A stretch of DNA of 29,684 nucleotides, from the IMG/VR virus record IMGVR_UViG_3300017760_000053, positions 1 through 29,684 of that record. One strand, 5' to 3'. The position numbers and the translations under genes were made by a program. This document shows, piece by piece, positions 1 to 7,184 of the stretch. Origin of the DNA: a virus. Below the pieces are notes generated by a model. It had not been told where the DNA came from. It worked only from the letters and a program-made list of their open reading frames with translations, and did no database searches. The stretch's first letter is position 1. Each line of letters opens with the position of its first letter.

Positions 1-2
1 CT

Positions 3-95
3 AATATGGTAGAAGTTGCTTCTACATCATTATCAGTTGTCTGCTCTTCTTGCACATTTAAAATGGCAGAAGGTATATTGGAATATTCCAAATAA
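3..95 (+). CDS. C-terminal end of an upstream gene (partial)
   Basis: One frame is open from the left edge of the window to a TAA at 93-95, giving about 30 residues that end in MAEGILEYSK and contain a CSSC pair. The other two forward frames close within the first 12 bases, so this is the only candidate for the 3' end of the preceding gene. Genes downstream are tightly packed on the same strand, which makes a gene end here likely. The fragment is too short to assign a function. Confidence 0.45.
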   Translation, partial: NMVEVASTSLSVVCSSCTFKMAEGILEYSK

Positions 96-106
96 TTTAT
101 TATAAT
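78..106 (+). promoter_or_regulatory. Possible sigma-70-type promoter before the HD-domain gene
   Basis: TTGGAA at 78-83 and TATAAT at 101-106 are separated by 17 bases, the optimal spacing for a bacterial housekeeping promoter. Transcription would begin near 112-114, leaving a leader of only a few bases before the ATG at 119. The -10 is a perfect match and the -35 matches four of six positions. In DNA this AT-rich, TATAAT often occurs by chance, so this is an inference. Confidence 0.35.
93..102 (+). promoter_or_regulatory. Divergent copy of the ATATTTATTA intergenic motif
   Basis: TAATTTATTA matches the recurrent motif at eight of ten positions and ends 16 bases before the ATG at 119, within the spacing seen for the other copies. 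It overlaps the possible sigma-70 -10 element, so only one of the two readings may be functional. Confidence 0.3.
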
Positions 107-118
107 AAATAAAAAGTT

Positions 119-892
119 ATGTTAGAAGCTGAAAAAATTAAATCCAACTGGGATGAATATAGAAATAGAGTTAATACTTTATTTCCAGATAGAGCAGAAA
201 AATTAAATAAATTATATGATGAATATGAAGACAGGATCGTAATGATGCCGGCATCTTCTGTTGCTCATTATCATAACGCATTTGCTGGAGGATATATTGA
301 TCATGTACTTAGAGTTATGGATTGTACAGAAAAATTATATACTTCTTGGGAAAGTATGGGATCTGATATGTCTGGTTATGAATATAATGAAATGATGTTT
401 GCAGCAATGCATCATGATTTAGGTAAATGTGGATTTCCAGGCAAAGGAAGAGAAGTATATCAAGTAGAAACTTCTGATTGGCATAGAAAGAATATGGGAA
501 GAATGTATAAGCATAATGAAAATATTCCTTTTACAATGGTACCAGATCTTTCAATATATTTACTTCAAAAATATCAAGTTCAAATGTCGTGGAATGAATA
601 TCAAGCTATTAGGATACATGATGGTATATATGATGATGCTAATAAACCATATTTTATTGCAAGATCAGCACAAGCTAAATTAAAAACTAATTTGCCATTG
701 TTATTACATCATGCAGATCATATGGCATCTCAAATAGAATATGAAAGATGGAGATCATATAAAAATAATTCTCCTAACCCAGTTAGTGCTAAAACAAAAG
801 CTACTAAAAAAACAGCTATTAAAAATTTAGCAGAACAAAATCCAGAAATTGATAAATCAATAACAGATATATTTAAAACATTTAACGACTAA
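119..892 (+). CDS. HD-domain phosphohydrolase-like protein
   Basis: The 257-residue protein carries the metal-binding signature of HD-domain hydrolases: H62 in a GGYIDHVLRV segment, the HHDLGK motif with H98/H99-D100, and a distal HHADH segment with D200. The GGxxxHxxxV pattern followed by HDxGK resembles HD domains of the YhaM exoribonuclease type and related nucleotidases or phosphodiesterases. The substrate cannot be read from the sequence; a nucleotide, cyclic nucleotide or RNA 3' end are all possible. The C-terminal 40 residues are Lys/Ala-rich and look disordered. It is the first gene of a three-gene block ending in a gp55-like sigma factor. The ATG is preceded by a weak AAAAAG ribosome site. 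The HD assignment is firm and the role is unknown. Confidence 0.8.
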   Translation: MLEAEKIKSNWDEYRNRVNTLFPDRAEKLNKLYDEYEDRIVMMPASSVAHYHNAFAGGYIDHVLRVMDCTEKLYTSWESMGSDMSGYEYNEMMFAAMHHDLGKCGFPGKGREVYQVETSDWHRKNMGRMYKHNENIPFTMVPDLSIYLLQKYQVQMSWNEYQAIRIHDGIYDDANKPYFIARSAQAKLKTNLPLLLHHADHMASQIEYERWRSYKNNSPNPVSAKTKATKKTAIKNLAEQNPEIDKSITDIFKTFND

Positions 893-894
893 TC

Positions 895-1185
895 ATGGAA
901 ATAATAACAATTATATTAATGTCAGGAACTCTTATATATTTTGTATGGAGAGCATTATCATTAGCCGATAAGGTTGCAGATCAAGAAGAATATATCGAAG
1001 AATTAGAAGAAATGTCTCAATATATGTATGATCAAATTGAAAATTCATATAACGCATTAAATAATATAGACAGTAGGGGAGCATTTGAAGCAGATGACGA
1101 AACAGGTACTGTATTTAGTCAATTGAAACAAGTAGTAACAAATTTACAGGAAGAATTTAATGCCAAGGAAAAAGAAAGCAAGTAA
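895..1185 (+). CDS. Small membrane-anchored coiled-coil protein
   Basis: The 96-residue protein begins with a hydrophobic segment (about residues 3-20, IITIILMSGTLIYFVW) that fits a signal anchor or single membrane helix. An acidic, heptad-like helical stretch follows (about residues 24-50) and the tail is charged. I do not recognise the family. It starts two bases after the HD-domain gene and overlaps the sigma-factor gene by 26 bases, so the three are probably co-translated. A spanin- or holin-like role is conceivable from topology alone, but nothing in the sequence supports a specific function. Confidence 0.6.
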   Translation: MEIITIILMSGTLIYFVWRALSLADKVADQEEYIEELEEMSQYMYDQIENSYNALNNIDSRGAFEADDETGTVFSQLKQVVTNLQEEFNAKEKESK

Positions 1186-1861
1186 TAGATATTGGACAAA
1201 AATAACTGAATATTCAATATCCGCATATAATAGATGTACAGATAATCAAGTATTAAAAGAACGAATTTATAGAAGATTTATATTTCCTGCTTATATGAAA
1301 TTAGCAGAAAATTTAATTAATAAAATGAAATGTGATTATATCGATTCATCTTTTAAAGATTTACAAACTGATTTAGTTACTTATTTAACAATGAGGCTAG
1401 ATAAATTTAATCCAGAACATGGTAAAGCTTATTCATATTATACTAGAACTTCGTTTAATTATTTAATTGCAGAAAATCAAAAAGGGTATGCAAAATTAAA
1501 AAAAATGACAGAGCCAATTAATGTTGATGAACAGCGTAATGTGCAAACTGAAATGCATAATGACGAAATGAAGGAAACATTGAAAATATTCATGGATTCA
1601 TATATACAATATTGTTATGACAATATTAATTTTATTTTTTCAAATCAATCTGACATACATGTTGCTGACTCAATTCTTCATATATTTGAGAATAGAGAAA
1701 ATATAGAGCAATATAACAAAAAAGCTTTATATGTCTTTATACGTGAGCGTACGGGGCTACAAACAAATAATATAACTAGAGTTATTAAAGTTTTAAAACA
1801 AATATATTCTGAAAAGTTTCTTGAATATGAAAAAACTGAATTTGTGAATTTACCTTTTTGA
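1160..1861 (+). CDS. gp55-like late-transcription sigma factor
   Basis: The 233-residue protein has a basic start (MPRKKKASNRYW) and then a helical region. The segment FNPEHGKAYSYYTRTSFNYL at about residues 90-109 is sigma region 2-like: partner aromatic residues in a helix following the 'F-N-P/E...A-Y-x-x-x-x-x-x-N' pattern seen in T4 gp55. In T4, gp55 replaces sigma-70 and directs host RNA polymerase to late promoters together with gp33 and the sliding clamp gp45. The length is a little above T4 gp55 (185 residues). The ATG is supported by AGGA at 1148-1151 and overlaps the previous gene. Identification rests on pattern recognition of one conserved helix, so another extracytoplasmic-type or diverged sigma factor remains possible. 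Confidence 0.6.
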   Translation: MPRKKKASNRYWTKITEYSISAYNRCTDNQVLKERIYRRFIFPAYMKLAENLINKMKCDYIDSSFKDLQTDLVTYLTMRLDKFNPEHGKAYSYYTRTSFNYLIAENQKGYAKLKKMTEPINVDEQRNVQTEMHNDEMKETLKIFMDSYIQYCYDNINFIFSNQSDIHVADSILHIFENRENIEQYNKKALYVFIRERTGLQTNNITRVIKVLKQIYSEKFLEYEKTEFVNLPF

Positions 1862-1870
1862 TATTTATTA
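1861..1870 (+). promoter_or_regulatory. Recurrent intergenic motif ATATTTATTA, copy 1
   Basis: An exact copy starts on the last base of the sigma-factor stop codon and ends 15 bases before the ATG at 1886, with AAAAGG between them. The same motif sits at the same distance before four other block-leading genes. It is a candidate promoter or leader element. Confidence 0.5.
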
Positions 1871-1885
1871 TTAAAAGGTCTTATT

Positions 1886-2323
1886 ATGGATATTAAAGAA
1901 GAATTATTTAAAGGAACAAGCTTTGCTGATTTAATGTCTGATGTTTATCATAATTCAAAAAAGAAAGATAGACAAATAAATCAACTTATAGCACAATTAC
2001 AACCTCTTATAAGAAATGCATCGGATGCTACTATTATAGTACCATTAATTAAAGAATATCTAGACGTCGCAGTAAAGAATGATGATCATTTAGTAAAACT
2101 AACTGCTATTACACAACGGTATATTTCAACTACTCAAACTATATCTGGAGAATCGTCTCTATTAAGTGATGATGAAAAACAACAGTTATTAGATATGGCC
2201 AGTAAAGACTTCGAAGAAGAATTATCTAATGAAATTGATGAAATCGATCAAGAATCTAAAGAAATTAAAGAAAAAATATCAAAAGTAAAATCTACTTTGG
2301 AGAATAACGATGTCATTAAATAA
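1886..2323 (+). CDS. Helical protein of unknown function
   Basis: The 145-residue protein is predicted almost wholly alpha-helical by composition. It has a hydrophobic/charged core up to about residue 90 and an acidic coiled-coil-like C-terminus (about residues 100-138) rich in Glu, Asp and Lys. I recognise no catalytic motif. It is the first gene after an intergenic motif copy, has a clear AAAAGG ribosome site, and overlaps the start of the gp5-like gene by 14 bases. Its place next to the gp55-like gene raises the possibility of a gp33-like co-activator, and its place before gp5 that of an assembly chaperone. Neither is supported by a visible motif. Confidence 0.6.
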   Translation: MDIKEELFKGTSFADLMSDVYHNSKKKDRQINQLIAQLQPLIRNASDATIIVPLIKEYLDVAVKNDDHLVKLTAITQRYISTTQTISGESSLLSDDEKQQLLDMASKDFEEELSNEIDEIDQESKEIKEKISKVKSTLENNDVIK

Positions 2324-3320
2324 TACAGTTACATTTAAATTTGCAGAAGTAGTTAATACATATGAAGATACTTATAAGTATTCAACAGAACATGTTGATA
2401 ATTTATTTAAGATTGATGTTCAAACGTATGGGGAACTAGAATCAAGAATATTATCTGCTAGGCCAGCAAATCCAAATATTAAACAAATACCATTAAATGG
2501 TGAACATGTTATTATATTTAGCGGATTACAACAAGAATCTAATAATTCGAAGAAAAGAAATCAATGGTATTATTTACCAGCATACTCTATACAATCTGCA
2601 ATAAATAATAATGCATTACCAGGCGTTTCTAGATTACGTGGAGATCAAGAAGATCCAAATGAAGTTTATAATCAACCATTAGGAAAATCATTTGAAGAAA
2701 AACAAATTTCTCCATTACAACCATATGAAGGAGATTTATTAGTAGAAGGAAGATTTAGTAATAGTATTAGACTAGGAAGTACAGTAAAGGAAAATAATTA
2801 TACAATTGCACCGTCATGGTCAGGAAATGAGAATGGAGATCCTATAATTATTATATCAAATGGCCGTTCCAATAAACCAAACAAAGAATTTATAGTAGAA
2901 TCATTTGATAATGATCATGCTTCAATATATTTAACATCTACTCAAAAATTAGATACAATTTCATTATCAACAGGATTAACAAAATCTAGATCATTAAATG
3001 ATTTTAATACATCTCAATTAATTGGTGATGCAAATAGAATTATATTACGAGCTAAATCTGATTCTATTATATTAGATACGCCAAATCGAATAACATTAAA
3101 TACACCAGATTTAAGAATAGGGTCAGAATCAGCAAACCATCCGTTAGTAAAAGGGGATGAATTAAAAAATATTTTGTCTGAGCTAATAAATATAATAGTC
3201 GCCGGCGTAGTATATACACCAGCTGGTATAACTTCTATTCCAATTCAATTAGACAAACTTTTTACATTACGTGAAAAATTAGGAAATATAAATAGTAAAA
3301 ATCATTATTTAGATAAATAA
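2310..3320 (+). CDS. gp5-like baseplate hub / central spike protein
   Basis: The 336-residue protein has an OB-fold-type region. Residues 140-157 (EGDLLVEGRFSNSIRLGS) form the conserved strand pair seen in gp5-like hub proteins of T4-related phages, followed by a GDPIIIISNG segment. Downstream, residues about 240-280 are short alternating beta strands (RIILRAKSDSIILDTP, RITLNTPDLRIGS), as expected for the intertwined beta-helix of a membrane-puncturing spike. No lysozyme domain is visible, unlike T4 gp5. It would sit at the centre of the baseplate under the tail tube. The ATG at 2310 has GGAG at 2299-2302. The role is well supported by the motif and by baseplate-wedge genes downstream; the exact homology to gp5 is inferred. 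Confidence 0.7.
   Translation: MSLNNTVTFKFAEVVNTYEDTYKYSTEHVDNLFKIDVQTYGELESRILSARPANPNIKQIPLNGEHVIIFSGLQQESNNSKKRNQWYYLPAYSIQSAINNNALPGVSRLRGDQEDPNEVYNQPLGKSFEEKQISPLQPYEGDLLVEGRFSNSIRLGSTVKENNYTIAPSWSGNENGDPIIIISNGRSNKPNKEFIVESFDNDHASIYLTSTQKLDTISLSTGLTKSRSLNDFNTSQLIGDANRIILRAKSDSIILDTPNRITLNTPDLRIGSESANHPLVKGDELKNILSELINIIVAGVVYTPAGITSIPIQLDKLFTLREKLGNINSKNHYLDK
3287..3294 (+). promoter_or_regulatory. T4-late-promoter-like TATAAATA
   Basis: This is an exact match to the T4 late -10 octamer, lying within the end of the gp5-like gene. It leaves 27 bases between its end and the ATG at 3322. A second copy at 17222 has nearly the same spacing to a gene start. The octamer is expected several times by chance in DNA of this composition. 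Confidence 0.3.
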
Positions 3321-3321
3321 C

Positions 3322-4347
3322 ATGTTAACACCACCAATAAATAAAATACCAAGAATTCCAGATCAATTGACGTCTATAATAGACAATCAAGTTTCCAACC
3401 TATTAGATAATATTACATTTAATGTAACTATTGCAATTCAAGAAGCGGTAGCATTACCTGATGATATAAAATGTGATGATCCTAGAATAGAGGCATTACG
3501 TAAAAGAATCGAACAGGTAAATAAGTTAATAACAAAACTACAAGATATTATACCAATTATTGATAAAATTACATCTGGGCTACAAACTATTATTGGAATT
3601 GCAAATACGATTAAAGCTGCTCAATTATTAAATCCATTAACTGCTCCCATGGTAATTATTCCAGAATTGATATTAGCTCAAAACTTAACTATTGCAAATG
3701 CAGGAGAAGCTGTTAAAAAATTGATTAAAGGATTAGGTCCAAAAATAAATGCAAATTTAAATGAACTTATTGAAAGTTTAGTTCCTGTTGCAAATATAAT
3801 AGGACAAGCTTGTAATCAAAATGCAAATGATATAGGTATATCTGGAACACAAGGACTTCAAAATGCTCTTAATAATTTAGATTATAGTGATTCTATACCA
3901 GGATATCCTGGTGGTTCATGGATATTAATATCTGGATCTGGTGATTTAGGATCGCCAATTGGTGTGCCTCCTACACCCAAATCTCCATTTGATGATGGAA
4001 AAGGAACATGGATATGGTCAGGAGAAGGATATAATAATGTAAATGGTGTCGGTTGGGGATCTACCGGGAGTCGTCATGATGATTATACAATAGGTACTGA
4101 ATTTTATACACAACAAAATGTATCGGTATCTGACATGAAACAACATCTAGATACTATTAATAATCTTGTAAGCTCACAACAAAGTTTATTAACATCGTTA
4201 CAAGAAGCACCTGCACAATCATATGAAGGTATAGTACCTCCAAATGATGATCTAGGAAAAGTAGGAGATTATTATGTTGATACAAATGGACAACATATAT
4301 ACGGACCTAAAACAAATAATGGGTGGGGAACGCCCGTAAATTATTAA
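3322..4347 (+). CDS. Gly/Pro-rich virion structural protein with GDYYVDT-IYGPK end
   Basis: The 341-residue protein has three visible parts. Residues about 1-185 are helical, with a long hydrophobic stretch (about 85-130, rich in Ile, Leu and Ala) that could be a membrane-active or coiled segment. Residues about 190-260 are Gly/Ser/Pro/Trp-rich and likely extended. The end (residues 315-336) has the pattern GDYYVDT...IYGPK...GWG, which recurs at the ends of collagen-like and tail-fibre domains in many phages. It lies one base after the gp5-like stop with no clear Shine-Dalgarno, suggesting translational coupling. Position between the spike and gp25-like genes points to a hub or baseplate part. 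The family is not recognised. Confidence 0.55.
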   Translation: MLTPPINKIPRIPDQLTSIIDNQVSNLLDNITFNVTIAIQEAVALPDDIKCDDPRIEALRKRIEQVNKLITKLQDIIPIIDKITSGLQTIIGIANTIKAAQLLNPLTAPMVIIPELILAQNLTIANAGEAVKKLIKGLGPKINANLNELIESLVPVANIIGQACNQNANDIGISGTQGLQNALNNLDYSDSIPGYPGGSWILISGSGDLGSPIGVPPTPKSPFDDGKGTWIWSGEGYNNVNGVGWGSTGSRHDDYTIGTEFYTQQNVSVSDMKQHLDTINNLVSSQQSLLTSLQEAPAQSYEGIVPPNDDLGKVGDYYVDTNGQHIYGPKTNNGWGTPVNY

Positions 4348-4352
4348 TAGTA

Positions 4353-4362
4353 ATATTTATTA
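4353..4362 (+). promoter_or_regulatory. Recurrent intergenic motif ATATTTATTA, copy 2
   Basis: An exact copy lies in the 29-base gap after the previous stop and ends 14 bases before the ATG at 4377. A purine-rich AAAAAAGAAGAA ribosome site fills the space between. Confidence 0.5.
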
Positions 4363-4376
4363 AAAAAGAAGAACGA

Positions 4377-4841
4377 ATGGAACAATCAAAATTTATCAAA
4401 ACTTTAAGAAAAGTTATACAAGAAGAAATACGTTCTGTTATAAAACAAGAATTAACAGAAATTTTACAAGAAGGATTAAAGTCTACGATTAATACAATAA
4501 CAGAAGATACTGAAGTTACAGAGACAGTTCAGCCTGTTGTTCGAACTACAAAAAATTCAGTTAACTTTAATAAGACAAAATTTGCAAATATATTAAATGA
4601 AACTAGTAAATTAACAGAGCATAAAAATGCTAGTGATTATAAAGATTTAATGACAGAAGATATAGTAATGACATCAGCAAATGCTCAAGGATTTGGAATG
4701 CAACGAAATATTCAACAAACTGCTGTTATGACAGATCCAGAATCTGGTAAGTCGTTAAAAGTAGATCCTACAATACAAAAAGCAATGACACGAGATTATT
4801 CTGCATTAATGAAAGCAATTGATAATAAAAAGAAAAGGTAA
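4377..4841 (+). CDS. Small helical baseplate-cluster protein
   Basis: The ATG at 4377 is preferred over an in-frame ATG at 4323. The latter lies inside the preceding gene and would translate the intergenic motif as a hydrophobic leader, whereas 4377 follows a purine-rich AAGAAGAA. The resulting 154-residue protein opens with an amphipathic helix (MEQSKFIKTLRKVIQEEIRS), has an acidic Thr/Val linker, and ends in a basic KAIDNKKKR. I do not recognise the family. It stands directly before the gp25-like gene, which suggests a minor virion or assembly protein, but no motif confirms this. Confidence 0.6.
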   Translation: MEQSKFIKTLRKVIQEEIRSVIKQELTEILQEGLKSTINTITEDTEVTETVQPVVRTTKNSVNFNKTKFANILNETSKLTEHKNASDYKDLMTEDIVMTSANAQGFGMQRNIQQTAVMTDPESGKSLKVDPTIQKAMTRDYSALMKAIDNKKKR

Positions 4842-4844
4842 TGA

Positions 4845-5288
4845 ATGGCATATCAAGTTGTAACAGCTAATGATATAACTAAAAATCCGGATGTCGCAAT
4901 TGGAGTTAAATTTCCATTTAATGGCAAAGGAATTTTTGTAAAAAGTTTTACAACAAATGATCAAGCATTAACAAATATAAAAAGTTTATTATTAACAAGA
5001 AAAGGGGAACGATTTGAACAACCAAATTTTGGTACAGATTTATTAAATGTATTATTTGAACCAATAACTAGTGAATTAAAAAGCTTTATCGAAGATACAA
5101 TTACATCTGCAGTTGCATTTTGGTTACCATATATTGACATATCTAAATTAGATATAGTTACATTTGAAGATGATAATAATCTTACTCATGATATAAAAAT
5201 ATCAATTGGATTTACAGTTACTGGAATTGGATCTGAACAAACTATAATAATTTTTGCAGATCAAAATGGCATTGTAAAAATTGAATAA
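4845..5288 (+). CDS. gp25-like baseplate wedge protein
   Basis: The 147-residue protein is a compact member of the T4 gp25 / P2 gpW / type VI TssE family. The diagnostic stretch is LLTRKGERFEQPNFG with a following LFEP, equivalent to the 'EPR' core that nucleates sheath assembly. In contractile tails this protein joins the gp6-like ring and seeds the first sheath layer on the baseplate. The length is close to T4 gp25 (132 residues). AAGG at 4835-4838 serves the ATG. The stop is followed closely by the gp6-like gene, the usual partner order in contractile-tail loci. Confidence 0.9.
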   Translation: MAYQVVTANDITKNPDVAIGVKFPFNGKGIFVKSFTTNDQALTNIKSLLLTRKGERFEQPNFGTDLLNVLFEPITSELKSFIEDTITSAVAFWLPYIDISKLDIVTFEDDNNLTHDIKISIGFTVTGIGSEQTIIIFADQNGIVKIE

Positions 5289-5295
5289 GGATTAT

Positions 5296-7176
5296 ATGGA
5301 AGTAACAAAAGATATATCATATTTAGGAAAAGATTTTGGTCAATTTAGAAAAAATCTAATAGATTTTACAAAGCAATATTTTCCAAACGATTACACTGAT
5401 TTTAATGAATCTTCACCTGGAATGTTGTTTATGGAAATGGCTGCATATGTTGGAGATGTGTTAAGTTATTATGCTGATAATAATTTAAAAGAATCATTAT
5501 TAGAACAAGCATCAGAAAGAAAAAATATATATGATTTAGCTAAAGCTTTAGGATATAATGCAAAAAATGTTATTCCTTCATATGTAACATTAGACGTATT
5601 TCAATTAGTTCCTGCAATTGGTAGCGGTGTTAATAATAAACCAGATTATACATTTGCATTATCAATTAAATCTGGGTTGCGAGCTAAACAAAATAATGGA
5701 TCTGTTGAATTTAGAACATTAACAGAAGTAGATTTTGAAACTTCTTCGTCAATAAATCCAACCGAAGTAACCGTATATGAAAGTGATGAATCTACTAATG
5801 AACCTACATATTATTTGTTAAAAAAACAAGTTCCTGCGGTGTCTGGCGCAGTTAAAACAGCAACATTTAATTTTACATCTCCTAAACAATATGATAAAGT
5901 TGTTATAACAGATACTAATATTATTAATATTATTAGCATTACTGAATCAGATGGTGATGTATGGACAGAAGTTCCTTATTTGGGACAAGACACGGTTTTT
6001 GAAGAAGTTCCAAATTTAATACAAAATGATCCTGATTTTGCTCAGTATAGAGATTCATCCCCATATCTTTTAAAACTAAAGAAAACTGCAAAAAGATTTA
6101 TTACAAGATTGCGTAGCGATAATACATTAGAAATACAATTTGGCGCTGGTATTAGTGATAATAATGATGAAGAAATTATTCCAAATCCTAAAAATGTAGG
6201 AAATGGATTACAAGGAATGGGACATGGAGTTAATGTTGATATAGATCCTTCAAATTTTTTATATACTAGAACATATGGACAAGCTCCTTCAAATACAACA
6301 TTAACAGTTACTTATACAACAGGTAAAGGAGTTAGTGATAATATTACATCTGATTTAGTAACAGATGTCGAATTTGTAGAATATTATGATGACCCAAATT
6401 CAACTATTAATGCTGGTATGATTAGATTTGCAAAAAGTAGTTTAGCAGTAAATAATCCTAATCCTTCTTCTGGTGGTAAAAGTGCTGATACAGTGCAGGA
6501 TATAAAAAATAATGCAATGTCTAATTTTGCAACTCAGAATAGATTAGTAACAAAAGATGATTATATTATTAGATGTTATGCAATGCCATCAAAATTTGGT
6601 AGTGTATCAAAAGCATATATTGTTCCAGACGATCAATTATCTCAAAATAAATTCATTTCAAGTAGAGTTGCAAATCCATTAGCATTAAATTTACATGTAT
6701 TAGGATTTAATGGATCAAAACAATTAACACAACTCAATAATGCAATAAAATCTAATTTACAAAATTATTTGTCATATTATAGAATATTAACAGATGCTGT
6801 AAATATACAAGATGCATTAATAGTTAATATAGCATTAGATTTTGAAATTATTATAAGAAATAATTATAATTCAAATGAAGTATTATTAAATTGTGTAGAT
6901 GCAATGAAAAAATATTTTGATATTGATAGATGGCAAATAAATCAACCAATTGTTAAAACAGAAGTAATGAATGAAATAGGAAATGTTCCTGGAGTTCAAA
7001 ATGTAGTTGGAGTAACATTTAAAAATCAATTTGATACTGCCCAAGGTTATTCTGGGAATGTGTATGATATAACATCTGCTACTAAACAAGGAGTAATATA
7101 TCCTCCACTTGATCCTGCTATCTTTGAAATAAAATATTTAAATCGTGATATAAAAGGTAAAGTAGTAAATTTTTAA
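5296..7176 (+). CDS. gp6-like (P2 gpJ-like) baseplate wedge protein
   Basis: The ATG at 5296 is favoured over a TTG at 5281 because TAAGGA at 5286-5291 is well spaced for it. The 626-residue product is close to T4 gp6 (660). The N-terminal signature includes ESSPGMLFMEMAAYVGDVLS, ASERKNIYDLAKALGY and then beta-rich domains, as in the gpJ/gp6 family that forms the baseplate ring. The middle contains a GKGVSDNI segment and an MSNFATQNRLVTKDDYIIRC stretch typical of the family. The C-terminal third (NIALDFEIII..., NEIGNVPGVQNV) is the dimerisation part that links adjacent wedges. It works with the gp25-like protein encoded immediately upstream. Confidence 0.9.
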   Translation: MEVTKDISYLGKDFGQFRKNLIDFTKQYFPNDYTDFNESSPGMLFMEMAAYVGDVLSYYADNNLKESLLEQASERKNIYDLAKALGYNAKNVIPSYVTLDVFQLVPAIGSGVNNKPDYTFALSIKSGLRAKQNNGSVEFRTLTEVDFETSSSINPTEVTVYESDESTNEPTYYLLKKQVPAVSGAVKTATFNFTSPKQYDKVVITDTNIINIISITESDGDVWTEVPYLGQDTVFEEVPNLIQNDPDFAQYRDSSPYLLKLKKTAKRFITRLRSDNTLEIQFGAGISDNNDEEIIPNPKNVGNGLQGMGHGVNVDIDPSNFLYTRTYGQAPSNTTLTVTYTTGKGVSDNITSDLVTDVEFVEYYDDPNSTINAGMIRFAKSSLAVNNPNPSSGGKSADTVQDIKNNAMSNFATQNRLVTKDDYIIRCYAMPSKFGSVSKAYIVPDDQLSQNKFISSRVANPLALNLHVLGFNGSKQLTQLNNAIKSNLQNYLSYYRILTDAVNIQDALIVNIALDFEIIIRNNYNSNEVLLNCVDAMKKYFDIDRWQINQPIVKTEVMNEIGNVPGVQNVVGVTFKNQFDTAQGYSGNVYDITSATKQGVIYPPLDPAIFEIKYLNRDIKGKVVNF

Positions 7177-7184
7177 GGTAACAT

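Noticed and set aside
78-91. Perfect 14-base palindrome TTGGAATATTCCAA
   Set aside because: It lies largely in the end of the upstream coding frame and partly serves as the proposed -35. One palindrome of this composition is not enough to call an operator.
4323-4376. Upstream ATG extension of the 154-residue protein
   Set aside because: It starts inside the previous gene and translates the intergenic motif as a hydrophobic leader. The downstream ATG has the ribosome site.
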